The position numbers and the translations under genes were made by a program. 64,000 nt of DNA, from NCBI GenBank assembly GCA_041391765.1, contig JAWKNJ010000017.1, forward strand, positions 1 to 64,000, in the 5' to 3' direction. The DNA is from SHAN690 sp041391765 (lineage in GTDB: Bacteria > Bacteroidota > Bacteroidia > Flavobacteriales_G > Salibacteraceae). The notes beneath the pieces were generated by a model. That model did no database searches and had not been told where the DNA came from. It was given only the letters and a program-made list of their open reading frames with translations. Of this stretch, positions 25,924 through 34,727 are shown one piece after another (position 1 is the first letter of the stretch; each line of letters starts with the position of its first letter).

Positions 25924-27368
25924 CAGAATTGAAAGTAAACAAATGGTACATCGCCATATAGGTACTCAATACAAAGCAATGTCAAGACTATGTAAATCGA
26001 ATACCGGAAGCCCCGGTTTTTGGGCATCCTTTGCAGAGGATGATCCTGTCCGCGACTCAACCACTCTCCAATAACCATTGCCGGGATAAACAATGACAGC
26101 TTCAGTATCATGGCTTGATGGCGTGTGGAAGCGCTAAAATCAAAGGAATGCTGTCCGCTGAAATTTAACATCCCTCCAAAGTATCCAAGAGCTTCATCAA
26201 GGTCTTTAGCCCTGAAAAACACCAAGGTCAGGGCCACAGCAAGAAAAACAATGATCATTCGAACCAGTTGTCCCAAGTGAAACAGTTTTACGCCTGTTAT
26301 CTCAGTCTCTTCTTTGTCTCTTACGAGAAGTCTTTCAACCACAAATAAGAGGGCGTTAGCCAAGCCCCAAAAAATGAATGTCCATTGTGCCCCGTGCCAA
26401 AAACCACACAGGCCAAAAACCACAACTATGTTAAAATACATCCTAAAACGACCTTTACGATTGCCTCCAAGTGGAAAGTAAACGTAATCGCGAAACCAAT
26501 CATTCAATGTAATGTGCCAGCGTCTCCAGAATTCGCCAAAGCTGCGCGAGAAGAATGGAGTTGAAAAATTTAACGACAGCTTGAAGCCAAACAATTTTGC
26601 GCTACCAATTGCTATGTCCGAGTACCCGCTAAAATCCCCATACACCTGAATGAAGAATAAGCAAACACCCGCTAATAATTGAAGAGGCTGCGCCTCTTCG
26701 TAATGCCCAAATACCTCGTTAACCAGAATAGCACAATTGTCAGCGACAACGACTTTCTTAAACATTCCCCAAAGAATTTGTCTTAATCCATCCACGGCAG
26801 TGTTATAGTCAAATGCACGAGTCTGATTAAACTGTGGCAGCAGGTCTTTCGCGCGCTCAATTGGTCCGGCAACCAATTGCGGAAAAAAGCTAACAAAACC
26901 GAAAAAAGCGACCCAATCCTTTGTTGGCTCCATCTTTCCGCGATATATGTCAATGGTATAGCTTAGTGTTTGAAACGTGTAGAAGCTGATGCCAACCGGA
27001 AACACAATGTTCAGCACTTCTAAATTGGTTCTAACCCCAATCGTGTCCATCAGGTCGATCCAGGATGAGATAAAAAAGTCAAAGTATTTGAAGGCCGCCA
27101 ATGCGCCAAGATTCATCACTACACTAACTAACAACCATCGCTTTTTATCCCTCTGATCTTTAGCATTATAAACCTTGGTTCCCGACAAATAATCGATGCC
27201 TGAACTCAAGATAATCAGGGCAAGAAAGCGATAATCCCAAGCCGCATAAAACACGTAACTCGCGATCAACAAAAGGACATTCTGGGACTGGGTTTTCTTG
27301 AAGACAAACCAATAAAGAACGAAGACAAGGGGGAGAAATAATAGGTATTCAAGCGAATTGAACAGCAT
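25923..27368 (-). CDS. MBOAT-family O-acyltransferase (AlgI-like)
   Basis: This 481-residue polytopic membrane protein has the AlgI/DltB layout. It starts MLFNSLEYLLFLPLVFVLYW, continues with VFPVGISFYTFQTLSYTID and LVAGPIERAKDLLPQ, and carries the catalytic histidine in GFWHGAQWTFIFWG, with the supporting SFGEFWRRWHITLNDWFRDY. MBOAT proteins pass acyl groups, usually acetyl, across the membrane to a periplasmic partner. The next gene supplies such a partner. The likely role is O-acetylation of the surface polysaccharide, although alginate-type modification elsewhere cannot be excluded. Confidence 0.92.
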   Translation of the reverse strand: MLFNSLEYLLFLPLVFVLYWFVFKKTQSQNVLLLIASYVFYAAWDYRFLALIILSSGIDYLSGTKVYNAKDQRDKKRWLLVSVVMNLGALAAFKYFDFFISSWIDLMDTIGVRTNLEVLNIVFPVGISFYTFQTLSYTIDIYRGKMEPTKDWVAFFGFVSFFPQLVAGPIERAKDLLPQFNQTRAFDYNTAVDGLRQILWGMFKKVVVADNCAILVNEVFGHYEEAQPLQLLAGVCLFFIQVYGDFSGYSDIAIGSAKLFGFKLSLNFSTPFFSRSFGEFWRRWHITLNDWFRDYVYFPLGGNRKGRFRMYFNIVVVFGLCGFWHGAQWTFIFWGLANALLFVVERLLVRDKEETEITGVKLFHLGQLVRMIIVFLAVALTLVFFRAKDLDEALGYFGGMLNFSGQHSFDFSASTRHQAMILKLSLFIPAMVIGEWLSRGQDHPLQRMPKNRGFRYSIYIVLTLLCIEYLYGDVPFVYFQF

Positions 27369-27441
27369 CTGTAGACATATGAGTTACAATAGTAATCACT
27401 CAAAATACATTCTTCTATTTTCGCCACAAACCATTATTGTC

Positions 27442-28224
27442 ATGGCATTTTCACATCTTTTGATCGAATTGGATGGTTCGATCGCCACCGTAACCATAAA
27501 CCGTCCGGACAAGCTGAATGCGCTCAACATGGAAGTGATTGATCAACTCAGTCGTTGTATAATCGAGCTGGAAAGTAATAATGACGTGCGCTGCATTATC
27601 TTGACAGGTTCAGGGGAAAAAGCCTTTGTAGCCGGGGCAGACATCAGCGAGTTCGCCAATTTCAGTGTGGCAGAAGGAAAGAAGTTGGCAGCGTCAGGAC
27701 AACAGAAGCTGTTTAATTTGGTGGAGAACCTCACAACACCTGTGATCGCTGCTGTGAATGGTTTCGCGTTGGGCGGAGGACTGGAGCTTGCCATGAGTGC
27801 TCACATGCGTGTGGCTTCTGACAATGCAAGAATGGGTTTGCCGGAGGTTTCCCTTGGAGTAATTCCGGGTTATGGCGGAACTCAGCGCCTGCCGCGATTG
27901 GTCGGTAGAGGCCGAGCCATGGAAATGATCTCCACGGCAGGGATGGTCAATGCAACCGATGCTCATGCGTGGGGGTTGGTGAATCACGTGGTGCCACAAG
28001 CCGAACTGCTCACAAAGTGTCGCGAAATTGCCTCCAAGATTTTGAAGAATTCTCCAAAAGCCATTGGCTTCGCTATTCAGGCAGTAAACGCAGGTTTTGA
28101 CAATAGCGCCAATGGTTTCCAAAAGGAAATCGACCTCTTTGGTGAGGCGTTCGGAACGGAAGATTTCAAGGAAGGAACGTCTGCTTTTTTAGAGAAGCGT
28201 AAGGCGGAGTTTAAGGGAAGATGA
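27442..28224 (+). CDS. Enoyl-CoA hydratase/isomerase (crotonase family)
   Basis: The 260-residue enzyme starts MAFSHLLIELDGSIATVTIN at 27442. The oxyanion-hole segments are AFVAGADISEFA and NGFALGGGLELA, and the catalytic glutamates fall in MGLPEVSLGVIPGYGGTQRLPR, which suggests a true hydratase (crotonase/short-chain enoyl-CoA hydratase). It acts in the cytoplasm in fatty-acid or amino-acid breakdown. The frame is open 28 codons further upstream, into the divergent MBOAT start, but the internal ATG fits the family. It overlaps the next gene by four bases. Confidence 0.92.
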   Translation: MAFSHLLIELDGSIATVTINRPDKLNALNMEVIDQLSRCIIELESNNDVRCIILTGSGEKAFVAGADISEFANFSVAEGKKLAASGQQKLFNLVENLTTPVIAAVNGFALGGGLELAMSAHMRVASDNARMGLPEVSLGVIPGYGGTQRLPRLVGRGRAMEMISTAGMVNATDAHAWGLVNHVVPQAELLTKCREIASKILKNSPKAIGFAIQAVNAGFDNSANGFQKEIDLFGEAFGTEDFKEGTSAFLEKRKAEFKGR

Positions 28225-29573
28225 AGAGAGGTTTGGCTTTTTTGTTTGGCTTCTTTCTATACCTCACCGGTATTGCTCAGGACACCATCTGGGTTGACCT
28301 CAGTGGGCTCCAATTAAATACCCAATATTCATACAGCCTCGACACCGTGGTCTGTGCCGCACAAAATCAAATATTAGGAAGTTACGAAGGCCAAATCATA
28401 GCTTCTACGCAGCCTATAGACGCAGCTCTAAAACGGGCTCACCATTCAGATGTAGGAACTGCGACTTCCTATTCTCTCTTAATCCACAACATAAACCTTA
28501 CTGCAGATGCAGCCAAGGACAATTATATTAGGGCCACCACCGTCTTTTCATTTCATCGACCCGTTGGAAACGGAGAGTTTGAGTACTTGAACGTTTCCAA
28601 GACCTGTCCAGAAAAATTCCTCGGTAAAGAAGGCGCACAATCATTAATGTCCGCGCTGAATTGTGCAATAGGAGAATGCTTTGATTCTCTGAATCATGGG
28701 ATAATGAGCGATCACCTAATAAGAGGCTCTGAAATAAAAATTCCGCCCATTGAAGTAATAACTAGCCATTATCTGGACCAGCCTTTTTTTGAGGGTTATT
28801 TTCCTTCTTATGGCGCCTTTGTTGAAGGTAAGTTGACACGATGCAAGGATTACGAATTACGCTCTCGAATCATGAAAAATCAAGACGCCAAAGCCTACAA
28901 GTTGTTTGATCCTCATGGAATTCGGACTAGAGATTTTTGGGGGTACTCCGATGGAAATCGGATATACGTAAATATTAATGACTTTTTTTATCCTCTTGAC
29001 ATATCAAGGAATCAGATAAGCACCACATATACCGCTTATAATGAGTGGAAAAAAGATGACATTCGATATGAAAGGGGTCAGTTTGTTTTGAACGCGACTA
29101 CACTAGCCATGGGGGCCGGTCACATTTATCTTGCCGGGCCAGTTTATCAAGGTGAAGATTATCACATATCCCTCGACCATTTGAACGGCTCATTTATCGA
29201 GACCGATCGATGGGTTCAGCGCTACACACCAACGGAAATGTACTTCTATACCGCCAAGTCGTTAAAGCAAGATTCTGTAGTAATAGACATTGATGGTGAG
29301 CCTGTTTGCTTATTGGGAGCAAACGAATATTTCTATTTCAACTCTATCGCCAATAACTCCTCTACCAGCTTCTGCATCACTAGCCCGACAGCAGAACAAA
29401 CTTGTACTGATGTTGTGGCTTTCGAGGGTGGACTGCGCTGCTATTACATCAAATTGAAACGAACTGGTGTTCCAGTAATTGATCCCATGAGCCCAGAACA
29501 ATACTCTCCGATTATGGAGTTGATCGATGCCGGGAAAGTCAAGCCAGGCTGTGGCTATTCCCCCAACCAATAA
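28221..29573 (+). CDS. Secreted protein of unknown function (450 residues)
   Basis: I do not recognise this family. The protein starts with a signal peptide (MKRGLAFLFGFFLYLTGIAQ) and then appears soluble. The first 150 residues look like a beta-rich domain with an even pattern of polar strands. A later stretch (FDPHGIRTRDFWGYSDGNRI, then YVNINDFFYPLDI) recurs in many Bacteroidota secreted proteins of unknown role. No sorting domain or lipobox is present, so the periplasm is the likely location. It starts in a four-base overlap with the crotonase gene, but the two products act in different compartments. Its 3' end overlaps the convergent gene by 19 bases. Confidence 0.7.
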   Translation: MKRGLAFLFGFFLYLTGIAQDTIWVDLSGLQLNTQYSYSLDTVVCAAQNQILGSYEGQIIASTQPIDAALKRAHHSDVGTATSYSLLIHNINLTADAAKDNYIRATTVFSFHRPVGNGEFEYLNVSKTCPEKFLGKEGAQSLMSALNCAIGECFDSLNHGIMSDHLIRGSEIKIPPIEVITSHYLDQPFFEGYFPSYGAFVEGKLTRCKDYELRSRIMKNQDAKAYKLFDPHGIRTRDFWGYSDGNRIYVNINDFFYPLDISRNQISTTYTAYNEWKKDDIRYERGQFVLNATTLAMGAGHIYLAGPVYQGEDYHISLDHLNGSFIETDRWVQRYTPTEMYFYTAKSLKQDSVVIDIDGEPVCLLGANEYFYFNSIANNSSTSFCITSPTAEQTCTDVVAFEGGLRCYYIKLKRTGVPVIDPMSPEQYSPIMELIDAGKVKPGCGYSPNQ

Positions 29574-30097
29574 TAACTCAGCACCAGCTTTTCTAGTGCC
29601 GGCTTAAATCTCTCGTAAACCTCTGGCTTTCGTGAGCCAACCACGATCATCACAACCACATTCTCTTCTTCGATATAGGCGACAGTCTCGTAGTTGTTAT
29701 TCTTCTTAACGATGAACTCATAAAGCTCAGCCTTGCGGCCCTGAGTAAAGGTCTTGAGCGTCTTAATCTTTGTCCTTACCACCTTTTCTCCATAGGCGCG
29801 TGTTTCAAACTGATCTAAATCGTGGCGCAACACATCCTCTAGATTTTGCTGATTCGAGTCGTTCAAAAAAGTCACGTTAGCGTACATGACCACGGGTGAA
29901 GTAGTCCATTTAGACGTGTCCGGATAGAACACCACGGGCAAGCCAAGTTCTCGACCCGCATTCATGTCGTATTTCCATCCAGTGGGGGCGGTTAACGTAA
30001 AGCTGTAACCAATGTCATGAATAATGGCCGTTTGTGACTGTTGCGATTGCGCTTCAATCATTACCACAAAAAGCAATAGGCTGATAAGGGCTCTCAT
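29555..30097 (-). CDS. Small secreted protein of unknown function (180 residues)
   Basis: The product starts MRALISLLLFVVMIEAQSQQ, a signal peptide, at the ATG at 30097. The mature part contains SFTLTAPTGWKYDMNAGREL and a C-terminal stretch ending PALEKLVLSYYWLGE. The general layout resembles small periplasmic proteins of the PsbP-like/DUF1795 type, which share the GYSFTLTAPTGWK pattern, but that is only a resemblance. The start choice is supported by a -7 box five bases upstream. It is convergent with the preceding gene. Confidence 0.65.
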   Translation of the reverse strand: MRALISLLLFVVMIEAQSQQSQTAIIHDIGYSFTLTAPTGWKYDMNAGRELGLPVVFYPDTSKWTTSPVVMYANVTFLNDSNQQNLEDVLRHDLDQFETRAYGEKVVRTKIKTLKTFTQGRKAELYEFIVKKNNNYETVAYIEEENVVVMIVVGSRKPEVYERFKPALEKLVLSYYWLGE

Positions 30098-30102
30098 GGA
30101 GT

Positions 30103-30110
30103 CAAATATA
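30103..30110 (-). promoter_or_regulatory. Promoter -7 box (TATATTTG), probably leaderless
   Basis: On the reverse strand TATATTTG is followed by five bases (ACTCC) and then the ATG at 30097, the same spacing as at 22482-22495. The mRNA should begin at or beside the start codon. Confidence 0.5.
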
Positions 30111-30279
30111 GGTCGCATTCGAGACGCTGGAATTTGAAATGGCGGTTTCCTGTTGCCATGTATAGACCCGTTTCCTCGATCGCACTCAACATGACAAGCA
30201 GGTAACCGTTGAAATCTTTAACAATCCCTCCAAAATCTCGTGCGAATTGCGCGTTTCTTTGATCAGCATTCCAACCAAA

Positions 30280-31791
30280 TTGGCATCACCGCTTAAAAAA
30301 CTCGCAGGACAAACGGCCGTTTACGGCTTAAGCAGCATTATCGGCCGCTTCCTAAACTACCTCCTTACTCCCATTTATACCAGCAGAGAAATGGGTTTCG
30401 ATTTGGACCAATACGGAATTATCACCGAGATGTACGCCTACGTGGCCTTTCTTGTGGTGCTGCTGACTTATGGCATGGAAACCGCCTTTTTCCGGTATTT
30501 CAAAGAGGCAGATAAAAACCCCAATGCCGTTTACAGCACCGCACTTTGGTCGTTGCTGGGAACCTCATTTGCCTTCATCATTGGTGTTTCGCTGTTCTCA
30601 CAACAAATTGCCGATGCCCTCGGTTATCCCAACCACCGCGAGTTTATTTCCTGGTTTGGAATCATAGTAGCACTGGATGCGCTTATTACCATTCCGCTGG
30701 CAAAACTGCGGGCAGAGAATCGAGCACTCCGCTTTGTTAGCATCAACTTTTCATTCATTCTGATCAACATCTTGCTGAATGTGTTCATCCTGATGTACTG
30801 CAAACCACTCTATCATCAGGGGCATCACAATTGGCTGATCGACACCTTCTACAACCCCGAAATAGGAGTAGGGTATGTGTTTATCATAAACCTACTGGCC
30901 AGCGTGAGTCGCTTTGTGCTCACCATACCCGATATGCTGAAGGCTCGGCTCCAATTTGATCGGAAGCTTTGGCGACAAATGCTGCTATACGGAGGGCCGC
31001 TGTTAATTGCCGGACTCGCAGGTATTGTAAATGAGACACTGGATCGTGCATTGCTCAAGTGGATGCTGATCGGCAAATTGGGAGAAACAGAGACCATGGC
31101 TCAACTTGGGATTTACGGAGCTTGCTACAAACTGAGCATCATTATTACACTTTGTATTCAAGCTTACCGATACGCGGCAGAACCCTTCTTTTTTGATCAA
31201 AAAAACACCTCAAACGCTCAAGCCACCTACGCGCGGATGCTGCATCTGTTCTTCGCTTTTGTGATGTTCGTGTTCCTCGGAGTCACGCTGTTCATTGACA
31301 TTTTCAAATGGTTCATTCCAAACGAGGCCTATTGGGTAGGCCTGGACATAGTTCCAGTATTGCTTTTGGCCAATGTTTTCCTCGGTGTCTACTACAACCT
31401 CAGCGCGTGGTTCAAGCTCACTGACAAAACACTCTACGGTTCCTACATCGCCATCGGTGGTGCGCTGTTGACTGTCGCGCTCAACGTCATTCTTATTCCC
31501 ATCGTTGGATTTCGTGGATCGGCCTGGGCTACACTCGCGTGCTACTTCAGCATGGCAGCTATCTCTTATGTTCTCGGTCAGCGACATTACCCAGTGCCTT
31601 ACAACCTGATGAAGCTTGGCGGGTACTTTGCCTTGGCCATTGGACTTTTCTTCGCCAATGGCTATTTAGCGGCATCCGATACCCTTACTTGGGTCGCTCG
31701 ATCGTTGATGATTGTTTTATTTGCCGGTGTAATCTCATATACTGAATTCATTTATCCGAAACAACATGTCGCACATCGAGATCGTCAATAA
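30280..31791 (+). CDS. Polysaccharide flippase (Wzx/MATE-like)
   Basis: The 503-residue protein has about 12-14 predicted helices. It opens LKKLAGQTAVYGLSSIIGRF, the standard N-terminus of Bacteroidota lipopolysaccharide flippases, and includes the loop TYGMETAFFRYFKEAD. It should flip undecaprenyl-linked oligosaccharides to the periplasm, an alternative route to the ABC exporter encoded at 15.8-17.3 kb. No ATG lies before the conserved region; TTG at 30280 and TTG at 30247 are both possible. It overlaps dut by 26 bases, which is the usual arrangement in this phylum. Confidence 0.88.
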   Translation: MASPLKKLAGQTAVYGLSSIIGRFLNYLLTPIYTSREMGFDLDQYGIITEMYAYVAFLVVLLTYGMETAFFRYFKEADKNPNAVYSTALWSLLGTSFAFIIGVSLFSQQIADALGYPNHREFISWFGIIVALDALITIPLAKLRAENRALRFVSINFSFILINILLNVFILMYCKPLYHQGHHNWLIDTFYNPEIGVGYVFIINLLASVSRFVLTIPDMLKARLQFDRKLWRQMLLYGGPLLIAGLAGIVNETLDRALLKWMLIGKLGETETMAQLGIYGACYKLSIIITLCIQAYRYAAEPFFFDQKNTSNAQATYARMLHLFFAFVMFVFLGVTLFIDIFKWFIPNEAYWVGLDIVPVLLLANVFLGVYYNLSAWFKLTDKTLYGSYIAIGGALLTVALNVILIPIVGFRGSAWATLACYFSMAAISYVLGQRHYPVPYNLMKLGGYFALAIGLFFANGYLAASDTLTWVARSLMIVLFAGVISYTEFIYPKQHVAHRDRQ

Positions 31792-32206
31792 GAGCCACCA
31801 TCCGCTGCCTAGTTATGCGACCGAGCAAAGTGCAGGCATGGACCTTCGGGCTTTTCTTCCAAACGGAAGTGTTATGCTCAAACCCGGTGAGCGCGCGCTG
31901 ATTCCAACTGGATTGCACATTGCCCTGCCCACAGGATTCGAAGCACAGGTCCGCCCACGTTCCGGCTTGGCATTCAAAAAAGGTGTGACGGTGTTGAATG
32001 CTCCTGGCACCATTGATGCCGACTATCGGGGAGATGTAGGCGTAATTTTGATCAACCACGGGCTGGAACCGTTTGAAGTGGTAGATGGCGAGCGTGTAGC
32101 ACAGCTGGTCATTGCGCGCTACGAACACATCATCTGGCAGCAGGTGGATGAGTTGGGCGAAACCGATCGCGGAGCGGGTGGCTTTGGGAGTACCGGTGTG
32201 ACTTAA
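31766..32206 (+). CDS. dut: dUTP diphosphatase
   Basis: This 146-residue enzyme hydrolyses dUTP to dUMP. The five conserved motifs are present, including AGMDLRAFLP, RPRSGLAFKKGV, LNAPGTIDADYRGDVGV and the C-terminal DRGAGGFGSTG arm that closes over the active site. The gene overlaps the flippase gene by 26 bases. The codons for the C-terminal arm are duplicated in diverged form at 33095-33151. Confidence 0.97.
   Translation: MSHIEIVNKSHHPLPSYATEQSAGMDLRAFLPNGSVMLKPGERALIPTGLHIALPTGFEAQVRPRSGLAFKKGVTVLNAPGTIDADYRGDVGVILINHGLEPFEVVDGERVAQLVIARYEHIIWQQVDELGETDRGAGGFGSTGVT
32150..32206 (+). repeat. Direct repeat copy 1: 3' end of dut
   Basis: These 57 bases encode the last 18 residues of Dut and the stop. 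They align without gaps to 33095-33151. By eye about 13 of 57 bases differ, mostly at third codon positions, so the two copies diverged under protein-level constraint before coming together. Confidence 0.8.
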
Positions 32207-32265
32207 GATTGGTGAAGCACAAAATTGCATGAGACCATTCCGATCAATTATTTAGCGCCACGCAA

Positions 32266-32946
32266 ATGAGCACTGAGATAAACCTAAATGAAACCATGGT
32301 CAACAACGGGTTTGTTTTAAGGAACATGCCCGCTAAAAGCCCTGTGTGTAAAACCGTTGTAATCACTGGATTACCCCGTTCGGGCACGTCAATGATAGCA
32401 CAATCAGTAAAGCATCTTGGTGTGGCTATTGGCGGGCCGAAACAACGTGCACATCTGGAAGACCCGCGCTTTCAGTCATTGTTCGAGAAAAATTATGATG
32501 AGGCTCAGGCAAAGCGGGTTATAGCCATTAAGAACAAGAATCATGAAATATGGGGCTGGAAGCGCCCCATGTCGTTTAGATATGCAGATAAATTTGCTCA
32601 TCTTATCCGAAATCCTTTTTACATCATTGTTTTTCGCGACATCTTAGCGACCAGCATACGCAAGAACCTTTCCGGCTTAACGGAGCTAGATGAAGCCATG
32701 ATTCGGGTTATGAAGACAAACATGGAATTGCTCAAGTTTGCTCTTTCTCTTAAAGAGCCTGTTATGTTGGTCTCCTACGAAAAAGCCATCGTAAAACCAG
32801 ATGTAATCGTAAGGGGTCTGGATTCGTTCCTAAATCTTAACAGTCCGGAGGAGCTGTTGATGGAGGCCAAAAAATCGATCAATCTCGACAGCGGTGAATA
32901 CCTAAAACACACCAACCACAACAAGCCCAGGTCCTCTGAAGTTTGA
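32266..32946 (+). CDS. Sulfotransferase, paralogue of the 17881-18825 protein
   Basis: The 226-residue protein contains the PAPS loop ITGLPRSGTSMIAQS, the shared signature IWGWKRPMSFRYADKF and the 3'-phosphate segment IIVFRDILATSIRKNLS. It aligns along its length with the protein at 17881-18825 (both have GWKRP-SFRY-DKF and LVSYEKAI) but ends at YLKHTNHNKPRSSEV, just before the GWA-like module of the longer paralogue would begin. The gene lies alone between dut and a diverged dut 3'-end copy. It was probably inserted there as a unit. Confidence 0.78.
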   Translation: MSTEINLNETMVNNGFVLRNMPAKSPVCKTVVITGLPRSGTSMIAQSVKHLGVAIGGPKQRAHLEDPRFQSLFEKNYDEAQAKRVIAIKNKNHEIWGWKRPMSFRYADKFAHLIRNPFYIIVFRDILATSIRKNLSGLTELDEAMIRVMKTNMELLKFALSLKEPVMLVSYEKAIVKPDVIVRGLDSFLNLNSPEELLMEAKKSINLDSGEYLKHTNHNKPRSSEV

Positions 32947-33043
32947 TTTGGATAATGGATATATATTGGATCTCGTAACGGCTCTTTCCCTAATGCCGTG
33001 GTTTGCCTGTCCCTAAGAATATTCGAACATCGCCCCACGATCC

Positions 33044-33151
33044 ATGTTCAGGAATAACAAAGACAATCCAGATATTGACGCGATTCCACAAAATGAGGTG
33101 GGGGAAACGGATCGTGGAGCTGGAGGGTTTGGGAGTACTGGAATTAGCTAA
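33044..33151 (+). pseudogene. Diverged dut 3'-end remnant
   Basis: The segment 33095-33151 encodes EVGETDRGAGGFGSTGIS followed by a stop, a second copy of the Dut C-terminal arm. The frame is open back to an ATG at 33044, giving a 35-residue reading frame whose first half resembles no part of Dut. It is best read as a displaced fragment of a dut gene. The surrounding 32947-33215 gap holds nothing else that I recognise. Confidence 0.75.
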
Positions 33152-33215
33152 CCAAGCCATCTAACAATTGAATGCGCTCTGATCAATTGTGCTTCTTTTG
33201 TTTGGACCATTACCT

Positions 33216-34622
33216 ATGGCTATGAAATGGAAAGAGTACGAAAAGGAAATTCTAAAATATTTTCAGCAAGCTTATCCGAAAACGCGTATCTCTTTTGATC
33301 AATCCGTTTTAGGTCGGTATTCCAAAGTCGAAAGGCAAATCGACATTCTCATTGAAGGGGACATTGCTGGTTATAAAATTCGTGTCGTTGTAGACTGTAA
33401 GCTATTTTCTAGAAAAATAGACGTAAAACAAGTTGAGAGCTTTTCCTCAATGGTGAAGGATGTTGGAGGACACCAAGGAGTACTAATAACTAGTAAGGGC
33501 TATTCAAAAGCTGCGATTAACAGAGCATTTTACGGTGATGATAAGATAGAGCTTGACATAATAAACTTTGATGAACTTCATGAATATCAGGGTCTTAAAG
33601 CGTTTCCATATATTGGCAAATTCGCTGTTATTACACCCGCGCCATTTGGATGGGTACTAGACCTTAAAGACAGGATAAACTCCTTCGCCACTTTACATCA
33701 ACGCGGCATTAGTCTGAAACAGGCCCGAAAGAGCAATGAGTGGATGTACATGCAGTTCTGGAAACTAAAAGTGCCAGACTTTGATATTAACCACCTAATT
33801 GAAAATCAGAACAACAAAATTCAAGCATATGACCCTCAGGTATCTTTCGAATATGACTCCTCAACCCAAAGGTCAGACGGATGTGATACTAGGGTTAGAA
33901 TTGCCCATTTACATGACGATCCATACATCGAAGCAACTGGATTCATACAGTTTGACTCAGTAATATTTTTCATCGTTCTTCACACTCCAAAAGAATTGCT
34001 GGATAAAAACCTTCGCAAACTCAAGTTCTTGCTGGAGTCTGCAATTCCTTGCACGATTGAATTCAATAATCATGCGGTGATAGAACAGGCATTGGAGGAA
34101 GTGACTACTATTAAAGATTTGCAAAGTAGAGCCGAGAAGTATTTTCAAGTTGGAACGTGGTATGAAGAAATGGACGACCACGTCAATTCCTTTTCGAATT
34201 TCAAGCTGGCAATAGAGTGCTTCCCGGAACATTATTCTCTCTTAAAGGAAGTCATTGGAAAGGCTTTGTCCTTTAACTTTAACAATGAGGCCTACATCTA
34301 TGGGCGGATGTTATTCCATTTAGGGCCCAAAAATCCAACCACACTTAATGACCTAATTGACATTTTCTTTGAGAATGAAGCCCCAAGAGACTTAATAAAT
34401 CTCTTTAAAGAACTGACCAGTGAACATGACGATCCAGAGATACTAGGCAACATAAACTTTCATTTTAGCCTACTATATCTAAATCTAGGTGAACTCAAAC
34501 CTGCCTCAGACCGCATGCAAACAGCAAAAGCACTTTTTGAAAAGGTGCTACCCAGGGAGCACCAAGTCTTTAATGCTATCTCTGAGTTTCAACACCTATT
34601 ATCATCTACCAACCACAATTAG
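33216..34622 (+). CDS. Orphan Mrr-like restriction endonuclease domain protein with C-terminal TPR-like helices
   Basis: The N-terminal 140 residues of this 468-residue protein have the PD-(D/E)XK pattern of Mrr-type endonucleases. The metal-binding Asp is in VERQIDILIE, the D-x-K motif is in VVVDCKLFSRKI, and the following VKDVGGHQGVLITSKGYSKAA matches the conserved GvlVt-gfs-A strand and helix. The middle (150-320) is unrecognised. The C-terminal 150 residues look like TPR helices (WYEEMDDHVNSFSNFKLAIE). No methyltransferase, specificity subunit or helicase lies nearby. The ATG at 33216 or 33222 is the likely start. It may be a solitary defence nuclease, but this is inference. Confidence 0.65.
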   Translation: MAMKWKEYEKEILKYFQQAYPKTRISFDQSVLGRYSKVERQIDILIEGDIAGYKIRVVVDCKLFSRKIDVKQVESFSSMVKDVGGHQGVLITSKGYSKAAINRAFYGDDKIELDIINFDELHEYQGLKAFPYIGKFAVITPAPFGWVLDLKDRINSFATLHQRGISLKQARKSNEWMYMQFWKLKVPDFDINHLIENQNNKIQAYDPQVSFEYDSSTQRSDGCDTRVRIAHLHDDPYIEATGFIQFDSVIFFIVLHTPKELLDKNLRKLKFLLESAIPCTIEFNNHAVIEQALEEVTTIKDLQSRAEKYFQVGTWYEEMDDHVNSFSNFKLAIECFPEHYSLLKEVIGKALSFNFNNEAYIYGRMLFHLGPKNPTTLNDLIDIFFENEAPRDLINLFKELTSEHDDPEILGNINFHFSLLYLNLGELKPASDRMQTAKALFEKVLPREHQVFNAISEFQHLLSSTNHN

Positions 34623-34727
34623 CACATTGCTGCCATAGTGGTTTTTCGTAAAGAATTGTAATTCCCTGCGATCTCTTTCCGCTGTCCCACTAGGATTCGC
34701 ATTTTTGCGCCACAAACGGATGATTCC

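Noticed and set aside
27694..28122. 142-codon frame antisense to the crotonase gene
   Set aside because: Composition is typical of a shadow frame, and the other strand encodes a full crotonase with all motifs.
32947..33043. Possible remnant of the GWA-like module after the short sulfotransferase
   Set aside because: I translated the three forward frames and found no G-W-A segment or alignment to the longer paralogue.
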